DNA of 64,000 bases from JBOHRN01 sp050732775. Lineage in GTDB: Bacteria; Gemmatimonadota; Gemmatimonadetes; Longimicrobiales; Longimicrobiaceae. The notes under the pieces are model-generated. The model was not told where the DNA came from, did not search any database, and saw nothing but the letters and a program-made list of their open reading frames with translations. The stretch spans positions 73,613 to 137,612 of the forward strand of contig JBOHRN010000037.1 of the NCBI GenBank assembly GCA_050732775.1, given 5' to 3'. This document shows, one piece after another, positions 19,077 to 26,563 of the stretch. Numbering within the stretch: the stretch's first letter is position 1; each line of letters begins with the position of its first letter. The position numbers were made by a program, and so were the translations under genes.

Positions 19077-20189
19077 TCAAGGCGCCGCCTCTTCTCCCTC
19101 TCGCCGCACGAGCAGATCGCCGACCGCCTGGGCCAGCGCCGAAATCTCGAACGGTTTGAGGATAATGGGGCGGTCGATGTCCTCTTCCAGGTAGATGGTG
19201 CCGCTCATGAAGAGTACCCGTTCCAGCAAGCCGGGAGCGCGTTCCTGCAGCCGCCGGTATAGCTCGCCCCCGCTGTAGCGCCCCAACTGCCAGTCGATCA
19301 GCATGGCGTCGGGGTCGTGCTCCTCGAGCTCGGCCACCAACTCTTCCAGGGCTTTGTCGGGCGCTAACACGGTGGCCTCGGCGCCCAAGCGCTGCAAAAT
19401 CCTGCGCAGCACTTTGGAGACTATGGGGTCGTCGTCGATCACCACCACCCTCGCCTGGTGGAGGGGTGCTTGCTCGACGGAGCCGGCCCGTTCGGGCCGG
19501 TCGCCCGAGCTGGCCAGCGGCAGGGTTATCCGGAAGCACGCCCCTCCCAGCCGCTCTGCATCCCGGTACTCGATGCTTCCGCCCAGGCGCTCTAAGCAGA
19601 AAGCGGCCGAGCTGAGCCCCAACCCCCTGCCCCCGCGCTCGCCCTTGGCGCGCGGCTGGAAAAACTTCGTGACCTCGCTAGGGGTGAGCCCGTCGCCGTT
19701 GTCCTCGACCTCGATCTCGACCGAGTCGTTACCCTTATGGAGCCGGAGTTCTAGCTTGCCGCGGCCGTGCCGCGAGCCGTTGGTGAGTACGTTTTCCAAG
19801 GCGCGGCGCAAGAACGAGGGCCGGCCCCATACCAAGCTGCCGGGGGGCAGTGCCCCCACCTGGGTCAGGACTCCGGACAAGTTTCCCCGGGGCCAGTGGT
19901 CCATTACCTCCTCGACGGCTAGGGAGGCGTCGAAGGTGGTGTCGACGGGCATCTCGCGGCCAGCCAGAACCTCGTGGGTGTCGTGAGATATCTCCCGGAG
20001 CTGCCGGCTCATGGCGAGCATCCGCTCGGTTTTTACGGGCATTATGGGGACTCCCCGTCGCGCCTCCGCGTGCATCTCCAAGGCGTGTTCCTGGAGCCGC
20101 TCGACCAGGGCGGCCACGTCGTGGAGGGCCTCCTCCACGAGCAGATTTGCGTCGCGCTCCGGCTCGCCGCTTTGTTTTTTGTTCGCCAT
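19077..20189 (-). CDS. Histidine kinase-like ATPase fused to a C-terminal receiver
   Basis: 370 residues from the ATG at 20189, supported by the ribosome site GGGGAGGAG just upstream; a longer in-frame start exists at 20228. An N-terminal helical region (about 10-95) contains ISHDTHEVLAG, a poor match to the phosphoacceptor H-box. HATPase follows (ENVLTNGSRHG, EDNGDGL, GRGLGLSSA), then a receiver (VVVIDDDP, phosphoacceptor in MLIDWQLG, ILKPF). No membrane segments. It follows an AraC-type regulator by 38 bases. Whether it truly autophosphorylates is uncertain. Confidence 0.85.
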   Translation of the reverse strand: MANKKQSGEPERDANLLVEEALHDVAALVERLQEHALEMHAEARRGVPIMPVKTERMLAMSRQLREISHDTHEVLAGREMPVDTTFDASLAVEEVMDHWPRGNLSGVLTQVGALPPGSLVWGRPSFLRRALENVLTNGSRHGRGKLELRLHKGNDSVEIEVEDNGDGLTPSEVTKFFQPRAKGERGGRGLGLSSAAFCLERLGGSIEYRDAERLGGACFRITLPLASSGDRPERAGSVEQAPLHQARVVVIDDDPIVSKVLRRILQRLGAEATVLAPDKALEELVAELEEHDPDAMLIDWQLGRYSGGELYRRLQERAPGLLERVLFMSGTIYLEEDIDRPIILKPFEISALAQAVGDLLVRREGEEAAP

Positions 20190-20227
20190 GATCTCCTCCC
20201 CTAGCCGTTTGAGAAACCTGATCACCA

Positions 20228-21130
20228 TTACGCCGCCCTGCTGACCTTTCTGCCGCCGCCGCTACTTGTGCCGGCGCTCCTCCTGTTCCACCTCGCCCGC
20301 TTGCCCTGCAACTCTTTTCTGGCCCGCTCGCGCTCGGCGGCCAGCACCCTCACGAACTCGCCGGCCGCGGTCTGGTAAGCCCCCGCCATGCGCAACCGCT
20401 TGGGCACCAGACCCACCGTCTGGATGAGCGCGCGCCTGAGCGCCCAGGCGCTGGAGTAGCCGCTGGCGCGCGCCACGGTGACCAGGTCGTGGCTCGAGGA
20501 GTCGAGCATGCGCGAGGCGAAGAGTGTGCGTATCCACATCATCAGGTCGCGCGGGCTGGGCAGCCCCGCCTCCTTGCACATCCGGTTGAGGGTTCGCGGC
20601 GACACTTCAAAACGCCGCGACAGGTCTTTGGGGTAGCCGCCCCGCGCCTCGGCAACGTCCACCGCCAGCGCCAAGATCTTGAACGCCTTGGCCGCGAGCG
20701 TGAAGTGCAGTTTGGCCTCGAGCAGGTTGTAGACTACCCGGCCGCGCACCCGGTCTAGCTTGTGGCGGAGCACCGGCAGCGAGGTCTCGGAGTGCACCTC
20801 GACCACCTCGGCGACGCCGTAGCGGCCTAGCGTGAGCAGGAGCTCGGCCGAACGGGAGTCGTTGCCCAGCTCCACCGCGGCGATGACCCCCAAGGCGGGA
20901 AAGTCGCCCAGCAGCTGGTGCAGCTCCGGCGAGGGGTGGCCGCCCCGCCCGTCGCCGTGGGCGGGGTCTACCAGCGCCACGGCGGTGGGGGGGGCCTGGG
21001 GGATGCGGGCGCGCAGCTCTTCCCAGCTCTCCACCACCTCTAGCCGGCCCGCCCGGCCCAGGAGTCTCGCGAAGCGCTCTCGCAGCTGCCGGTCTCCGTG
21101 CAAGAGAAAGATGTGCCGCTCTGTTCGCAT
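20228..21130 (-). CDS. AraC-type HTH regulator with receiver-like N-terminus
   Basis: 300 residues. Residues about 1-125 resemble a receiver fold without acidic phosphorylation residues (HIFLLHGDRQLRERFARLL, VALVDPAHGDG). An AraC/XylS double helix-turn-helix follows (DLSRRFEVSPRTLNRMCKEAG, and VTVARASGYSSAWALRRAL), and the tail is basic. It lies directly upstream of the kinase-receiver gene, suggesting a regulatory pair in which signalling may not use direct phosphorylation of this protein. The target genes are unknown. Confidence 0.8.
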   Translation of the reverse strand: MRTERHIFLLHGDRQLRERFARLLGRAGRLEVVESWEELRARIPQAPPTAVALVDPAHGDGRGGHPSPELHQLLGDFPALGVIAAVELGNDSRSAELLLTLGRYGVAEVVEVHSETSLPVLRHKLDRVRGRVVYNLLEAKLHFTLAAKAFKILALAVDVAEARGGYPKDLSRRFEVSPRTLNRMCKEAGLPSPRDLMMWIRTLFASRMLDSSSHDLVTVARASGYSSAWALRRALIQTVGLVPKRLRMAGAYQTAAGEFVRVLAAERERARKELQGKRARWNRRSAGTSSGGGRKVSRAA

Positions 21131-21259
21131 GGTTTGTCCGAATGTGTGCTTTTTCGTCGCGGGTCAGCGTTTCCCTAAAGGGCGGGCGCGGTTTACCTTT
21201 GCGAAGTTCACCAACGCCGGGCTCCTTGCCCCCACTTTACCCACAAAGCTGAAAGTGCC

Positions 21260-21400
21260 ATGAAAACCCTGCGCGCCCTTTTTCTGCTCCTCTTCGTGAC
21301 CGCCGTCGCTGCCTGCGCCGCCGACTCTCCCACCGGCGTGACGCCAGAGAGCCCCGGGTACGACGAAGTACCACCGAACACGATTGGTTCGAATGGCTGA
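21260..21400 (+). CDS. Very small lipoprotein
   Basis: 46 residues: MKTLRALFLLLFVTAVAAC is a textbook lipoprotein signal with cleavage before Cys19. It leaves a mature peptide of only 28 residues rich in Pro, Gly and Glu and ending in NTIGSNG. No family recognised; it resembles small lipoprotein-like peptides scattered in related genomes (recollection, not tested). Divergent from the AraC-type gene, with TACCTTTG at 21194-21201 as a possible -10 region. Confidence 0.65.
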   Translation: MKTLRALFLLLFVTAVAACAADSPTGVTPESPGYDEVPPNTIGSNG

Positions 21401-21449
21401 GGGCTGTTCACCGCTTTATGAGTAAGCTGCATTAATCAAGTACCCGGCG

Positions 21450-22733
21450 TCAAGTAGCAAAAGGTGAGGCCAGCTTCGCCACCAAGCCGTGGGCCAGTTG
21501 GTCGGCGGCGCGGCGTTCCTTGGCCGCTACCCGCCGGCGCCCCTCCAACGCCGCTTTCTGGCGGGCCATGCCCAGCAGCTCTTCGGCCTCGATACGGGTC
21601 TTGTTTTCGCCCCGCCTCTTGGCGATCGCCACCGCCCTCAGAGCCACCCGTTCGGCCTCTCGGTAGCGCCCCAAGCTGGCCGCCCCCTTTACCACTTGCA
21701 AGAGGTATATCGCCATCCGGACGTGGGCGTCGCGGGGGGCGGCGGTGACGGCGGCGGCCGCACGCTCGAACTCATCCTCCCGGCCCAGCGCCCCCGCCGC
21801 CCGCGCGATGTCCGCCTGGCAGGCCAACCACACGTCGCCGCCCCGCCCCACCTGCTCAGCCGTGGCCTCGAAGACGGAGAGGGCGGGGGCGAAGTGACCC
21901 CCCTCCATCCAGAAGACGCCCACGTCGTGGGCCAGGCTCGGCAGCGAGGGGTCGCCGGCTTCATAGAGCTCGAACGCCGCCGCCGCCGCGCTGGTGGCCG
22001 CCGACCGGTCGCCGCACTCGATCTCGAGCGTGAAGAGGTCGTGCCAGGCCATCGCCCCGGTCTCGGCTAGGGAGTGCCGGCGCGACTGCCTGGCCGCCCG
22101 CTCCAGGGAAATTCGCGCCTCGGGCAGGGCACCCCGACGGATATGCTGCTTGCCCAGGGCGATGTGGGCCAGGGCGTAGCTCTTCCACTCCTTCTGCTGG
22201 CGGGCCAGCGCCGCCGCCCGCTTGAGCCAACTCTCGGCCACGGTGTAGCGAGCCAGCTCGCGCGCCGCCTTGCCCGCCTCCAGGGCCAGCAGCGGGTCGC
22301 CCGGGCAGACCAGAGCGGCCATCTGGCGAAAGAGCATGCCGGTCGCTTTGGCGTCTTCCCGTTCGGCCGCTTCGCCTACCTTGACGCACGAAGCCCCGAT
22401 CTCGTGCCACGACACCTCGCGCCGGTCCGAGGCCACGATCGGCACGATGCCGAGCAGGGGGTCGATCATCTCGCTGGGCAAGTCCAGCACGAGGATGTCG
22501 GCGAGCCGCTCCTCTTCCATGCCGGGGGAAAAGAGGTTGAACCGCTCCGCGGGCGAGCAGTGGGCCCAGTTGGAGAGGAGGCGGTACACCTTCCACAAGA
22601 CCATGCCGTGGTCGCCGGCGTGCTCGCGCAAGATATCGGTGCCTTCGATCTCGCCGCCCCGTTCCAGGATGGGGAGGGGGGCTCGCCAGGTGCGCTGGTT
22701 CGGTGCGGGGCCAAGGTAGACGGGCTCGGGCAT
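21450..22733 (-). CDS. TPR-repeat cytoplasmic protein of unknown function
   Basis: 427 residues from the ATG at 22733, the first start that yields ordinary protein sequence. The N-terminal part (about 1-125) is unassigned. From about 130 a series of helical pairs follows the TPR pattern (LLALEAGKAARELARYTVAESWLKRA, SYALAHIALGKQHIRRG and ERAARQSRR segments). Such repeats bind partner proteins. The neighbour is a divergent SDR gene. It may belong to the TPR proteins paired with regulators, but nothing here shows the partner. Confidence 0.75.
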   Translation of the reverse strand: MPEPVYLGPAPNQRTWRAPLPILERGGEIEGTDILREHAGDHGMVLWKVYRLLSNWAHCSPAERFNLFSPGMEEERLADILVLDLPSEMIDPLLGIVPIVASDRREVSWHEIGASCVKVGEAAEREDAKATGMLFRQMAALVCPGDPLLALEAGKAARELARYTVAESWLKRAAALARQQKEWKSYALAHIALGKQHIRRGALPEARISLERAARQSRRHSLAETGAMAWHDLFTLEIECGDRSAATSAAAAAFELYEAGDPSLPSLAHDVGVFWMEGGHFAPALSVFEATAEQVGRGGDVWLACQADIARAAGALGREDEFERAAAAVTAAPRDAHVRMAIYLLQVVKGAASLGRYREAERVALRAVAIAKRRGENKTRIEAEELLGMARQKAALEGRRRVAAKERRAADQLAHGLVAKLASPFAT

Positions 22734-22787
22734 GGAAGTCGCGGGGTTCGGTGGGTGGGCTATTAGGTGGCTGGTAGACCAGCTCGG

Positions 22788-22811
22788 CTTCAATATATCG
22801 ACTTCAATATA
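22788..22811 (+). repeat. Direct repeat just upstream of the SDR gene
   Basis: CTTCAATATA occurs at 22788-22797 and again at 22802-22811, a 14-base period, ending one base before the ATG at 22813. The tract is far more AT-rich than its surroundings. The first copy contains TATATC, a plausible -10; the pair could be an operator. Confidence 0.5.
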
Positions 22812-22812
22812 A

Positions 22813-23724
22813 ATGCGCCGCGCCAAAGTGCAAGAGCAAAGTCAAGGAGTAGGCCGGGACCCCCGTCCCGGCGCCACCCCGGCAAGGCGGGTGCAACCCC
22901 AGGAGCCGCCCGGCCGGGAAGAGGAGTTACGCCCGCGCGCCGACCACGGCGAGGAGAGCTACCGCGGCTCGGGCCAGTTGCAGGGGCTGGCCACCATAAT
23001 CACCGGCGGCGACAGCGGCATCGGCGCCGCGGTGGCTATCGCCTTCGCCCGCGAGGGGGCCGACGTGACCATCTGTTACCTGGCCGGGGAAGAAAGGGAC
23101 GACGCCGAATGGGTGCGGGGGTGGGTCGAGGAGGCGGGGCGGCGCTGCTTGGTCGAGCGCTGCGACGTGGGCGACCCGGCCCAGGCGGAGCGCTTGGTAG
23201 AGCGGGCCGTGGGAGAGTTCGGGCGGCTCGACGTACTGGTCAACAACGCCGCCTACCAGTGCGAGCGGGACTCCCTCGGCGACACCCCGGTCGAGCAGAT
23301 CGAGAAGACCTTCCGCACCAATATCCTCGGCTACATCTACACGGCTCGGGCCGCGCTGCCTTACCTCGGCCCCGGCGGGGTCATCTTGAACACCGGCTCG
23401 GTCACGGCGCTCGAGGGTAACGCCGGGCTGATCGACTACTCGGCCACCAAGGGCGCTATCCACACCTTTACCAAGTCTCTGGCCATGAGCGTGGCCGAGC
23501 GGGGGATACGGGTCAACTGCGTGGCCCCCGGACCTGTCTGGACGCCGCTCATACCTTCGACCTTGAGCCCCGAGCACGTGGCCCGCTTCGGCCGCGACAC
23601 CGCTTGGGGCCGCCCCGCCCAGCCGGCCGAGATCGCCCCCTCTTACGTATTCTTCGCCTCGCCGGGCGCCCGCTACTACACGGGCGAGATACTGGCGCCC
23701 ACCGGCAAGGCGACCACCCGCTGA
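22813..23724 (+). CDS. SDR-family NAD(P)-dependent oxidoreductase
   Basis: 303 residues. A 45-residue charged N-terminal extension precedes the Rossmann domain: cofactor motif ITGGDSGIGAAVA, NNAAYQ, catalytic Ser in LNTGSVTAL, and YSATK with Tyr and Lys. The long N-terminal arm and overall pattern match the YhxC/YdaD-like general-stress branch of short-chain dehydrogenases, whose substrates are mostly unknown. It is probably a single-gene unit. Confidence 0.92.
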   Translation: MRRAKVQEQSQGVGRDPRPGATPARRVQPQEPPGREEELRPRADHGEESYRGSGQLQGLATIITGGDSGIGAAVAIAFAREGADVTICYLAGEERDDAEWVRGWVEEAGRRCLVERCDVGDPAQAERLVERAVGEFGRLDVLVNNAAYQCERDSLGDTPVEQIEKTFRTNILGYIYTARAALPYLGPGGVILNTGSVTALEGNAGLIDYSATKGAIHTFTKSLAMSVAERGIRVNCVAPGPVWTPLIPSTLSPEHVARFGRDTAWGRPAQPAEIAPSYVFFASPGARYYTGEILAPTGKATTR

Positions 23725-23810
23725 GAGAGGCGGCCCGGCGCGCGGCTTGTGTCTTTTTCCCCCCCGCCCCATACTTCTCCACACACACGCACGCTTTGAA
23801 ACCGAGATCC

Positions 23811-24395
23811 TTGAGCGAGAACGAGCTGGAAAGGTCTCCCACCGCCATCACCGATCGGGTGCGCGACCGGCTGTACGACGCCCGCACCATCATCATCAGC
23901 GGCGAGATCAGCCAAAAGCTGGTCTCGAGCGTAATCGCCCAACTGGTCGCCATGAGCGCCGAATCGAACGACCCGGTCACCCTCTTCATCAACTCGCAGG
24001 GGGGCCACGTGGAGTCGGGCGACACCCTGCACGACGTGATCCGCTTCATCGAGCCGAAGGTGAAAATCATTGGCACCGGTTGGGTGGCCAGCGCGGGGGC
24101 GCTGATCTACGTGTCGGTGCCGCGCGAGGACCGCTACTGCCTGCCCAACACCCGTTTCTTGCTGCACCAGCCGTGGGGCGGGGTGGGCGGCAGCGCCAGC
24201 GACATAGAGATCGAGGCCAACGAGATGCTGCGCATGCGCGAACGGCTAAACCAGATCTTCGCCGAGGGCACGGGCCAGCCGCTGGAAAAGATTCAGGAAG
24301 ATACCCGCCGGAACTTCTGGCTGGGTGCGCGCGAGGCCAAGGAGTACGGCTTGGTTGGCTCTATCGTGAAGCACCTGAGCGAGGTTCCTTCCTGA
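23811..24395 (+). CDS. clpP: ClpP-family serine protease paralog with Asn in place of catalytic Asp
   Basis: 194 residues from the TTG at 23811 (another TTG lies at 23796). The fold is intact: INSQGGHVESGDTLHD, nucleophile S94 (GWVASAGA), H119 (LLHQPWGG), and DTRRNFWLGAREAKEYGLVG. Alignment by eye to E. coli ClpP places N168 where the catalytic Asp stands. The Ser-His-Asn triad is also known from Listeria ClpP1, which depends on a partner ClpP. The usual N-terminal segment that docks Clp ATPases is altered, and no clpX/clpA lies nearby. It probably forms mixed or specialised rings. Confidence 0.9.
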   Translation: MSENELERSPTAITDRVRDRLYDARTIIISGEISQKLVSSVIAQLVAMSAESNDPVTLFINSQGGHVESGDTLHDVIRFIEPKVKIIGTGWVASAGALIYVSVPREDRYCLPNTRFLLHQPWGGVGGSASDIEIEANEMLRMRERLNQIFAEGTGQPLEKIQEDTRRNFWLGAREAKEYGLVGSIVKHLSEVPS

Positions 24396-24441
24396 CGGCT
24401 GGCAAAGGTTGAACCGGGTGGGGGGGAGAGGGGGCGAGCCA

Positions 24442-24627
24442 ATGAAGGATGACCGGGTACGGGAGGTGGCGGAGAGGGTGCGGGAGGCGATCAGGAACGA
24501 GGGGCTGCTCCCCGGCTACCACCGCGCCGTGATGGAGAAGCACCGGCTGGAGTGGCCCGTGCTCTGGGAGGTGCTGGACGAACTACTGCGGGTGCTGGAC
24601 GGGGAGCCAGAAGAGGAGAGCCGCTGA
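24442..24627 (+). CDS. Small helical protein of unknown function
   Basis: 61 residues from an ATG preceded by a purine-rich AGAGGGGGCGAG stretch. The product is amphipathic and acidic (REVAERVREAIRNEG, PVLWEVLDELLRVLDG), likely all-helical and soluble. It follows clpP by 46 bases and may be cotranscribed. Its last 137 bases overlap the 3' end of the convergent receiver-like gene. Confidence 0.5.
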   Translation: MKDDRVREVAERVREAIRNEGLLPGYHRAVMEKHRLEWPVLWEVLDELLRVLDGEPEEESR

Positions 24628-24904
24628 GAGAAGGGGTGGCCCGCTCGAACGGCGTCACCCCTTCGGCCTCGGGGACTAGCAGCAGAGTTTTCTCCGGGTC
24701 CACCACTCGGGCGAGCACCTGCACCGGGCCGGGGTTTCCACGCACCAGCACCAGGTCCGGGAGCTCGCTCCTAACCAGCTCGGCCGCCTCCATGACCGTA
24801 TCGGCCTCGAGCGCCCGGAAGCGCTTGGCCAATAGCGCCTCGGCGGTGTCGACGCGCCGCTCCTCGTCGCTGTCCACGACCAGGACGGTCCATCTGCTTC
24901 GCAT
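24491..24904 (-). CDS. Degenerate receiver-like protein
   Basis: 137 residues from the ATG at 24904. Residues 6-90 follow the receiver fold (WTVLVVDSDEERR, DTAEALLAKRF, LPDLVLVRG), but the phosphoacceptor Asp position reads VLVRGN, so phosphorylation is unlikely. The last 45 residues are a Pro/Ala/Arg-rich tail that is antisense to the convergent small gene; the tail may be read-through with no role. Confidence 0.6.
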   Translation of the reverse strand: MRSRWTVLVVDSDEERRVDTAEALLAKRFRALEADTVMEAAELVRSELPDLVLVRGNPGPVQVLARVVDPEKTLLLVPEAEGVTPFERATPSLSGSPLLAPRPAPAVVRPAPPRARATPAGASPSRRGGSRGAAPRS

Positions 24905-25038
24905 TACACCCCCTACCTTATGTGTTGGCTTACGCCCACTTAGCAGCACGAATCGGGCCGCCGCCCGGGGCCCCGCCCTTTGCGGCACGCCCCGTGCACG
25001 GCGGTAAGGGCGAAGCTACTTTACACCGAGGAGGAGAG

Positions 25039-25467
25039 ATGCCCACACGACGGGCGACGGCTACCTGGAACGGCACCCTCAAAGAGGGAGAGGGCAACTT
25101 CGAGGGCGAGAGCGGGGCGGTCCGGGCGCCCTACAACTTCGGTTCCCGCTTCGGCGATGCGGGCGGGACCAACCCGGAAGAGCTACTGGCGGCCGCGGAG
25201 GCGGCGTGCTTCAGCATGGCTCTGGCCGGAAATCTAGAGCGCGAGGGGGCCCGGCCTCAACGGGTGCGCACCGAAGCTGGTTGCACCGTGGAGAAGCAGG
25301 GCGACGGCTTCAAGATCACCACCCTGGCGCTCCACACCCGAGTCTCGGCCGAGGGGGTCGACGACGGCGAGCTGCAAAGGATCGCCTCCCAGACCAAGGA
25401 GACGTGTCCGGTGTCGCTGGCCCTCAAGGAAGGGGTCGAGATCACTCTGGAGGCGGAGCTGGAGTAG
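25039..25467 (+). CDS. OsmC/Ohr-family peroxide-stress protein
   Basis: 142 residues behind an excellent ribosome site (GAGGAGGAGAG). The OsmC fold is shown by TNPEELLAAAEAACFSMALA, carrying the peroxidatic Cys, and a second Cys in KETCPVSLAL. These homodimeric thiol peroxidases reduce organic hydroperoxides. It resembles the OsmC more than the Ohr branch (EGESGAVRAPYNFGSRF N-terminal part). A pentapeptide-repeat gene follows 33 bases later and may share the transcript. Confidence 0.95.
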   Translation: MPTRRATATWNGTLKEGEGNFEGESGAVRAPYNFGSRFGDAGGTNPEELLAAAEAACFSMALAGNLEREGARPQRVRTEAGCTVEKQGDGFKITTLALHTRVSAEGVDDGELQRIASQTKETCPVSLALKEGVEITLEAELE

Positions 25468-25500
25468 GGTTGCAATAGAGCCACCGGCACGGAGGAGCGT

Positions 25501-26229
25501 ATGCGCATCATCGACGCTACCGTCGGCTTTCTCTCCCGCCTCCGCGGGGGGTCTTCTGCGCCCCCGGTCCCTCCACTGGGCCGCGCCGAAGTGGAACGAC
25601 GGCTCGCTGCCGGAGAGCTCTCCTTCGCCCAGGCCGACTTAACGGGAGCAGACCTTTCGGCGCTCAAGCTGGCCGACGCCGACCTGAGCGGGGCCGTGCT
25701 CCGAGACGCCCGCCTGCCCGTGAAGCTGGCGGGCGCCGACCTTACCCGCGCCGACCTCTCTGGCGCCAACCTGACCCGGGCCGACCTGAGCGGGGCCACG
25801 CTCACCCACGCCGTCCTGGCCGGGGCCAGCTTGCACCTAGCCGACCTCTCCGACGCCCGCGCCGAGGGGGCGAGCTTCCGGGGTGGCTCGCTGCGGAGCG
25901 CTCTGCTGCGAGCCGCGCTGCTCAGTGGGGCCGACCTCAGCGAGGCCGATCTGCACCGGGTGCGGGGGGAGGGGGTGGTGCTGGCGGGTGCCCGCTTGGT
26001 GCGGGCCACCCTGGCCGGAGCCGATCTGCGCGGCGCCGATTTAACCGGCGCCGACCTCAGCCAGGCCAACCTCACCGAAGCCGACCTGAGAGGAGCCCGG
26101 GTGGCGGGTGCTTCGTTCTGGCGCGCCGACCTCGACAGCGTCCGGTTGGAAGGGGTAGAGCTGGCTTCGGCCGACTTTTCCGAAGTGTATAACCTGCCGC
26201 GCCGGGGTGCCGACGTCCCGGGCGGCTGA
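25501..26229 (+). CDS. Pentapeptide-repeat protein
   Basis: 242 residues. From about residue 45 nearly the whole protein follows A(D/N)LXX pentapeptides (ADLTGADLSALKLADADLSG and onward), predicting a right-handed quadrilateral beta-helix of about eight turns. The N-terminal 40 residues are a separate short region. Some relatives (Qnr, MfpA) mimic DNA and protect gyrase; most have no known role and sequence cannot separate them. It converges on rpsU with 11 bases between. Confidence 0.93.
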   Translation: MRIIDATVGFLSRLRGGSSAPPVPPLGRAEVERRLAAGELSFAQADLTGADLSALKLADADLSGAVLRDARLPVKLAGADLTRADLSGANLTRADLSGATLTHAVLAGASLHLADLSDARAEGASFRGGSLRSALLRAALLSGADLSEADLHRVRGEGVVLAGARLVRATLAGADLRGADLTGADLSQANLTEADLRGARVAGASFWRADLDSVRLEGVELASADFSEVYNLPRRGADVPGG

Positions 26230-26240
26230 CCCGTGGCTGG

Positions 26241-26447
26241 TTAGGGAAGGTTGTAGCTGGCTACGCGGCGGGCGCGGCGGCGGCGGCGCTCGGCCGCCTT
26301 GGCCTTGGCCCGTTTGGCCTCGCTCGGCTTCTCGTAGAACCGCTTCCGCCGCATATCCTTGAACAGCCCGGAGCGGATCATCTTGCGGCGGAACTTTTTG
26401 AGCGCCCAGTCCAGGCGGTCGTTCTCCTCGAGCATTACTTCGACCAC
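26241..26447 (-). CDS. rpsU: Small-subunit ribosomal protein bS21
   Basis: 68 residues from a GTG at 26447, placed five bases after the ribosome site AAAGGGG; a GTG two codons earlier is too close to that site. bS21 features: VEVMLEENDRLDWALKKFRRK, FYEKPSEAKRAKAKAAERRRRRAR. It binds 16S rRNA near the anti-Shine-Dalgarno and aids initiation. The tail is strongly basic. A consensus promoter and a 28-base palindrome precede it. Confidence 0.95.
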   Translation of the reverse strand: MVEVMLEENDRLDWALKKFRRKMIRSGLFKDMRRKRFYEKPSEAKRAKAKAAERRRRRARRVASYNLP

Positions 26448-26478
26448 GTACACCCCTTTAATTTGAGATTGTCCTCGC

Positions 26479-26506
26479 GGCCCCACCGCCGCGCGGCGGT
26501 GGGGCC
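26479..26506 (-). promoter_or_regulatory. Perfect 28-base palindrome at the 5' end of rpsU mRNA
   Basis: The two 14-base halves (GGCCCCACCGCCGC and its exact complement) adjoin with no spacer. The predicted transcription start is near 26504, so the RNA would begin with a very stable GC hairpin, about 30 bases before the ribosome site. No U-run follows. It could protect the mRNA, bind a regulator, or be a DNA operator. Confidence 0.65.
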
Positions 26507-26510
26507 AGGT

Positions 26511-26539
26511 ATGATAACTCCCCGGCCGCCCCTTGTCAA
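26511..26539 (-). promoter_or_regulatory. Consensus sigma-70 promoter of rpsU
   Basis: On the minus strand TTGACA (26539-26534), a 17-base spacer and TATCAT (26516-26511), matching the consensus in 6 and 5 of 6 positions. It is the strongest promoter by sequence in the window together with that of nrdJ, fitting a ribosomal gene. Confidence 0.85.
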
Positions 26540-26563
26540 AAGTGGCTGCTAGGAGTCTGCTCG

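Noticed and set aside
21384..21394. tRNA T-loop-like GGTTCGAA
   Set aside because: No acceptor, D or anticodon arms can be built around it; it lies in the end of the small lipoprotein gene.
25621..26200. DNA repeat array at 25621-26200
   Set aside because: The periodicity is in protein (pentapeptide repeats); the bases diverge and there are no CRISPR spacers.
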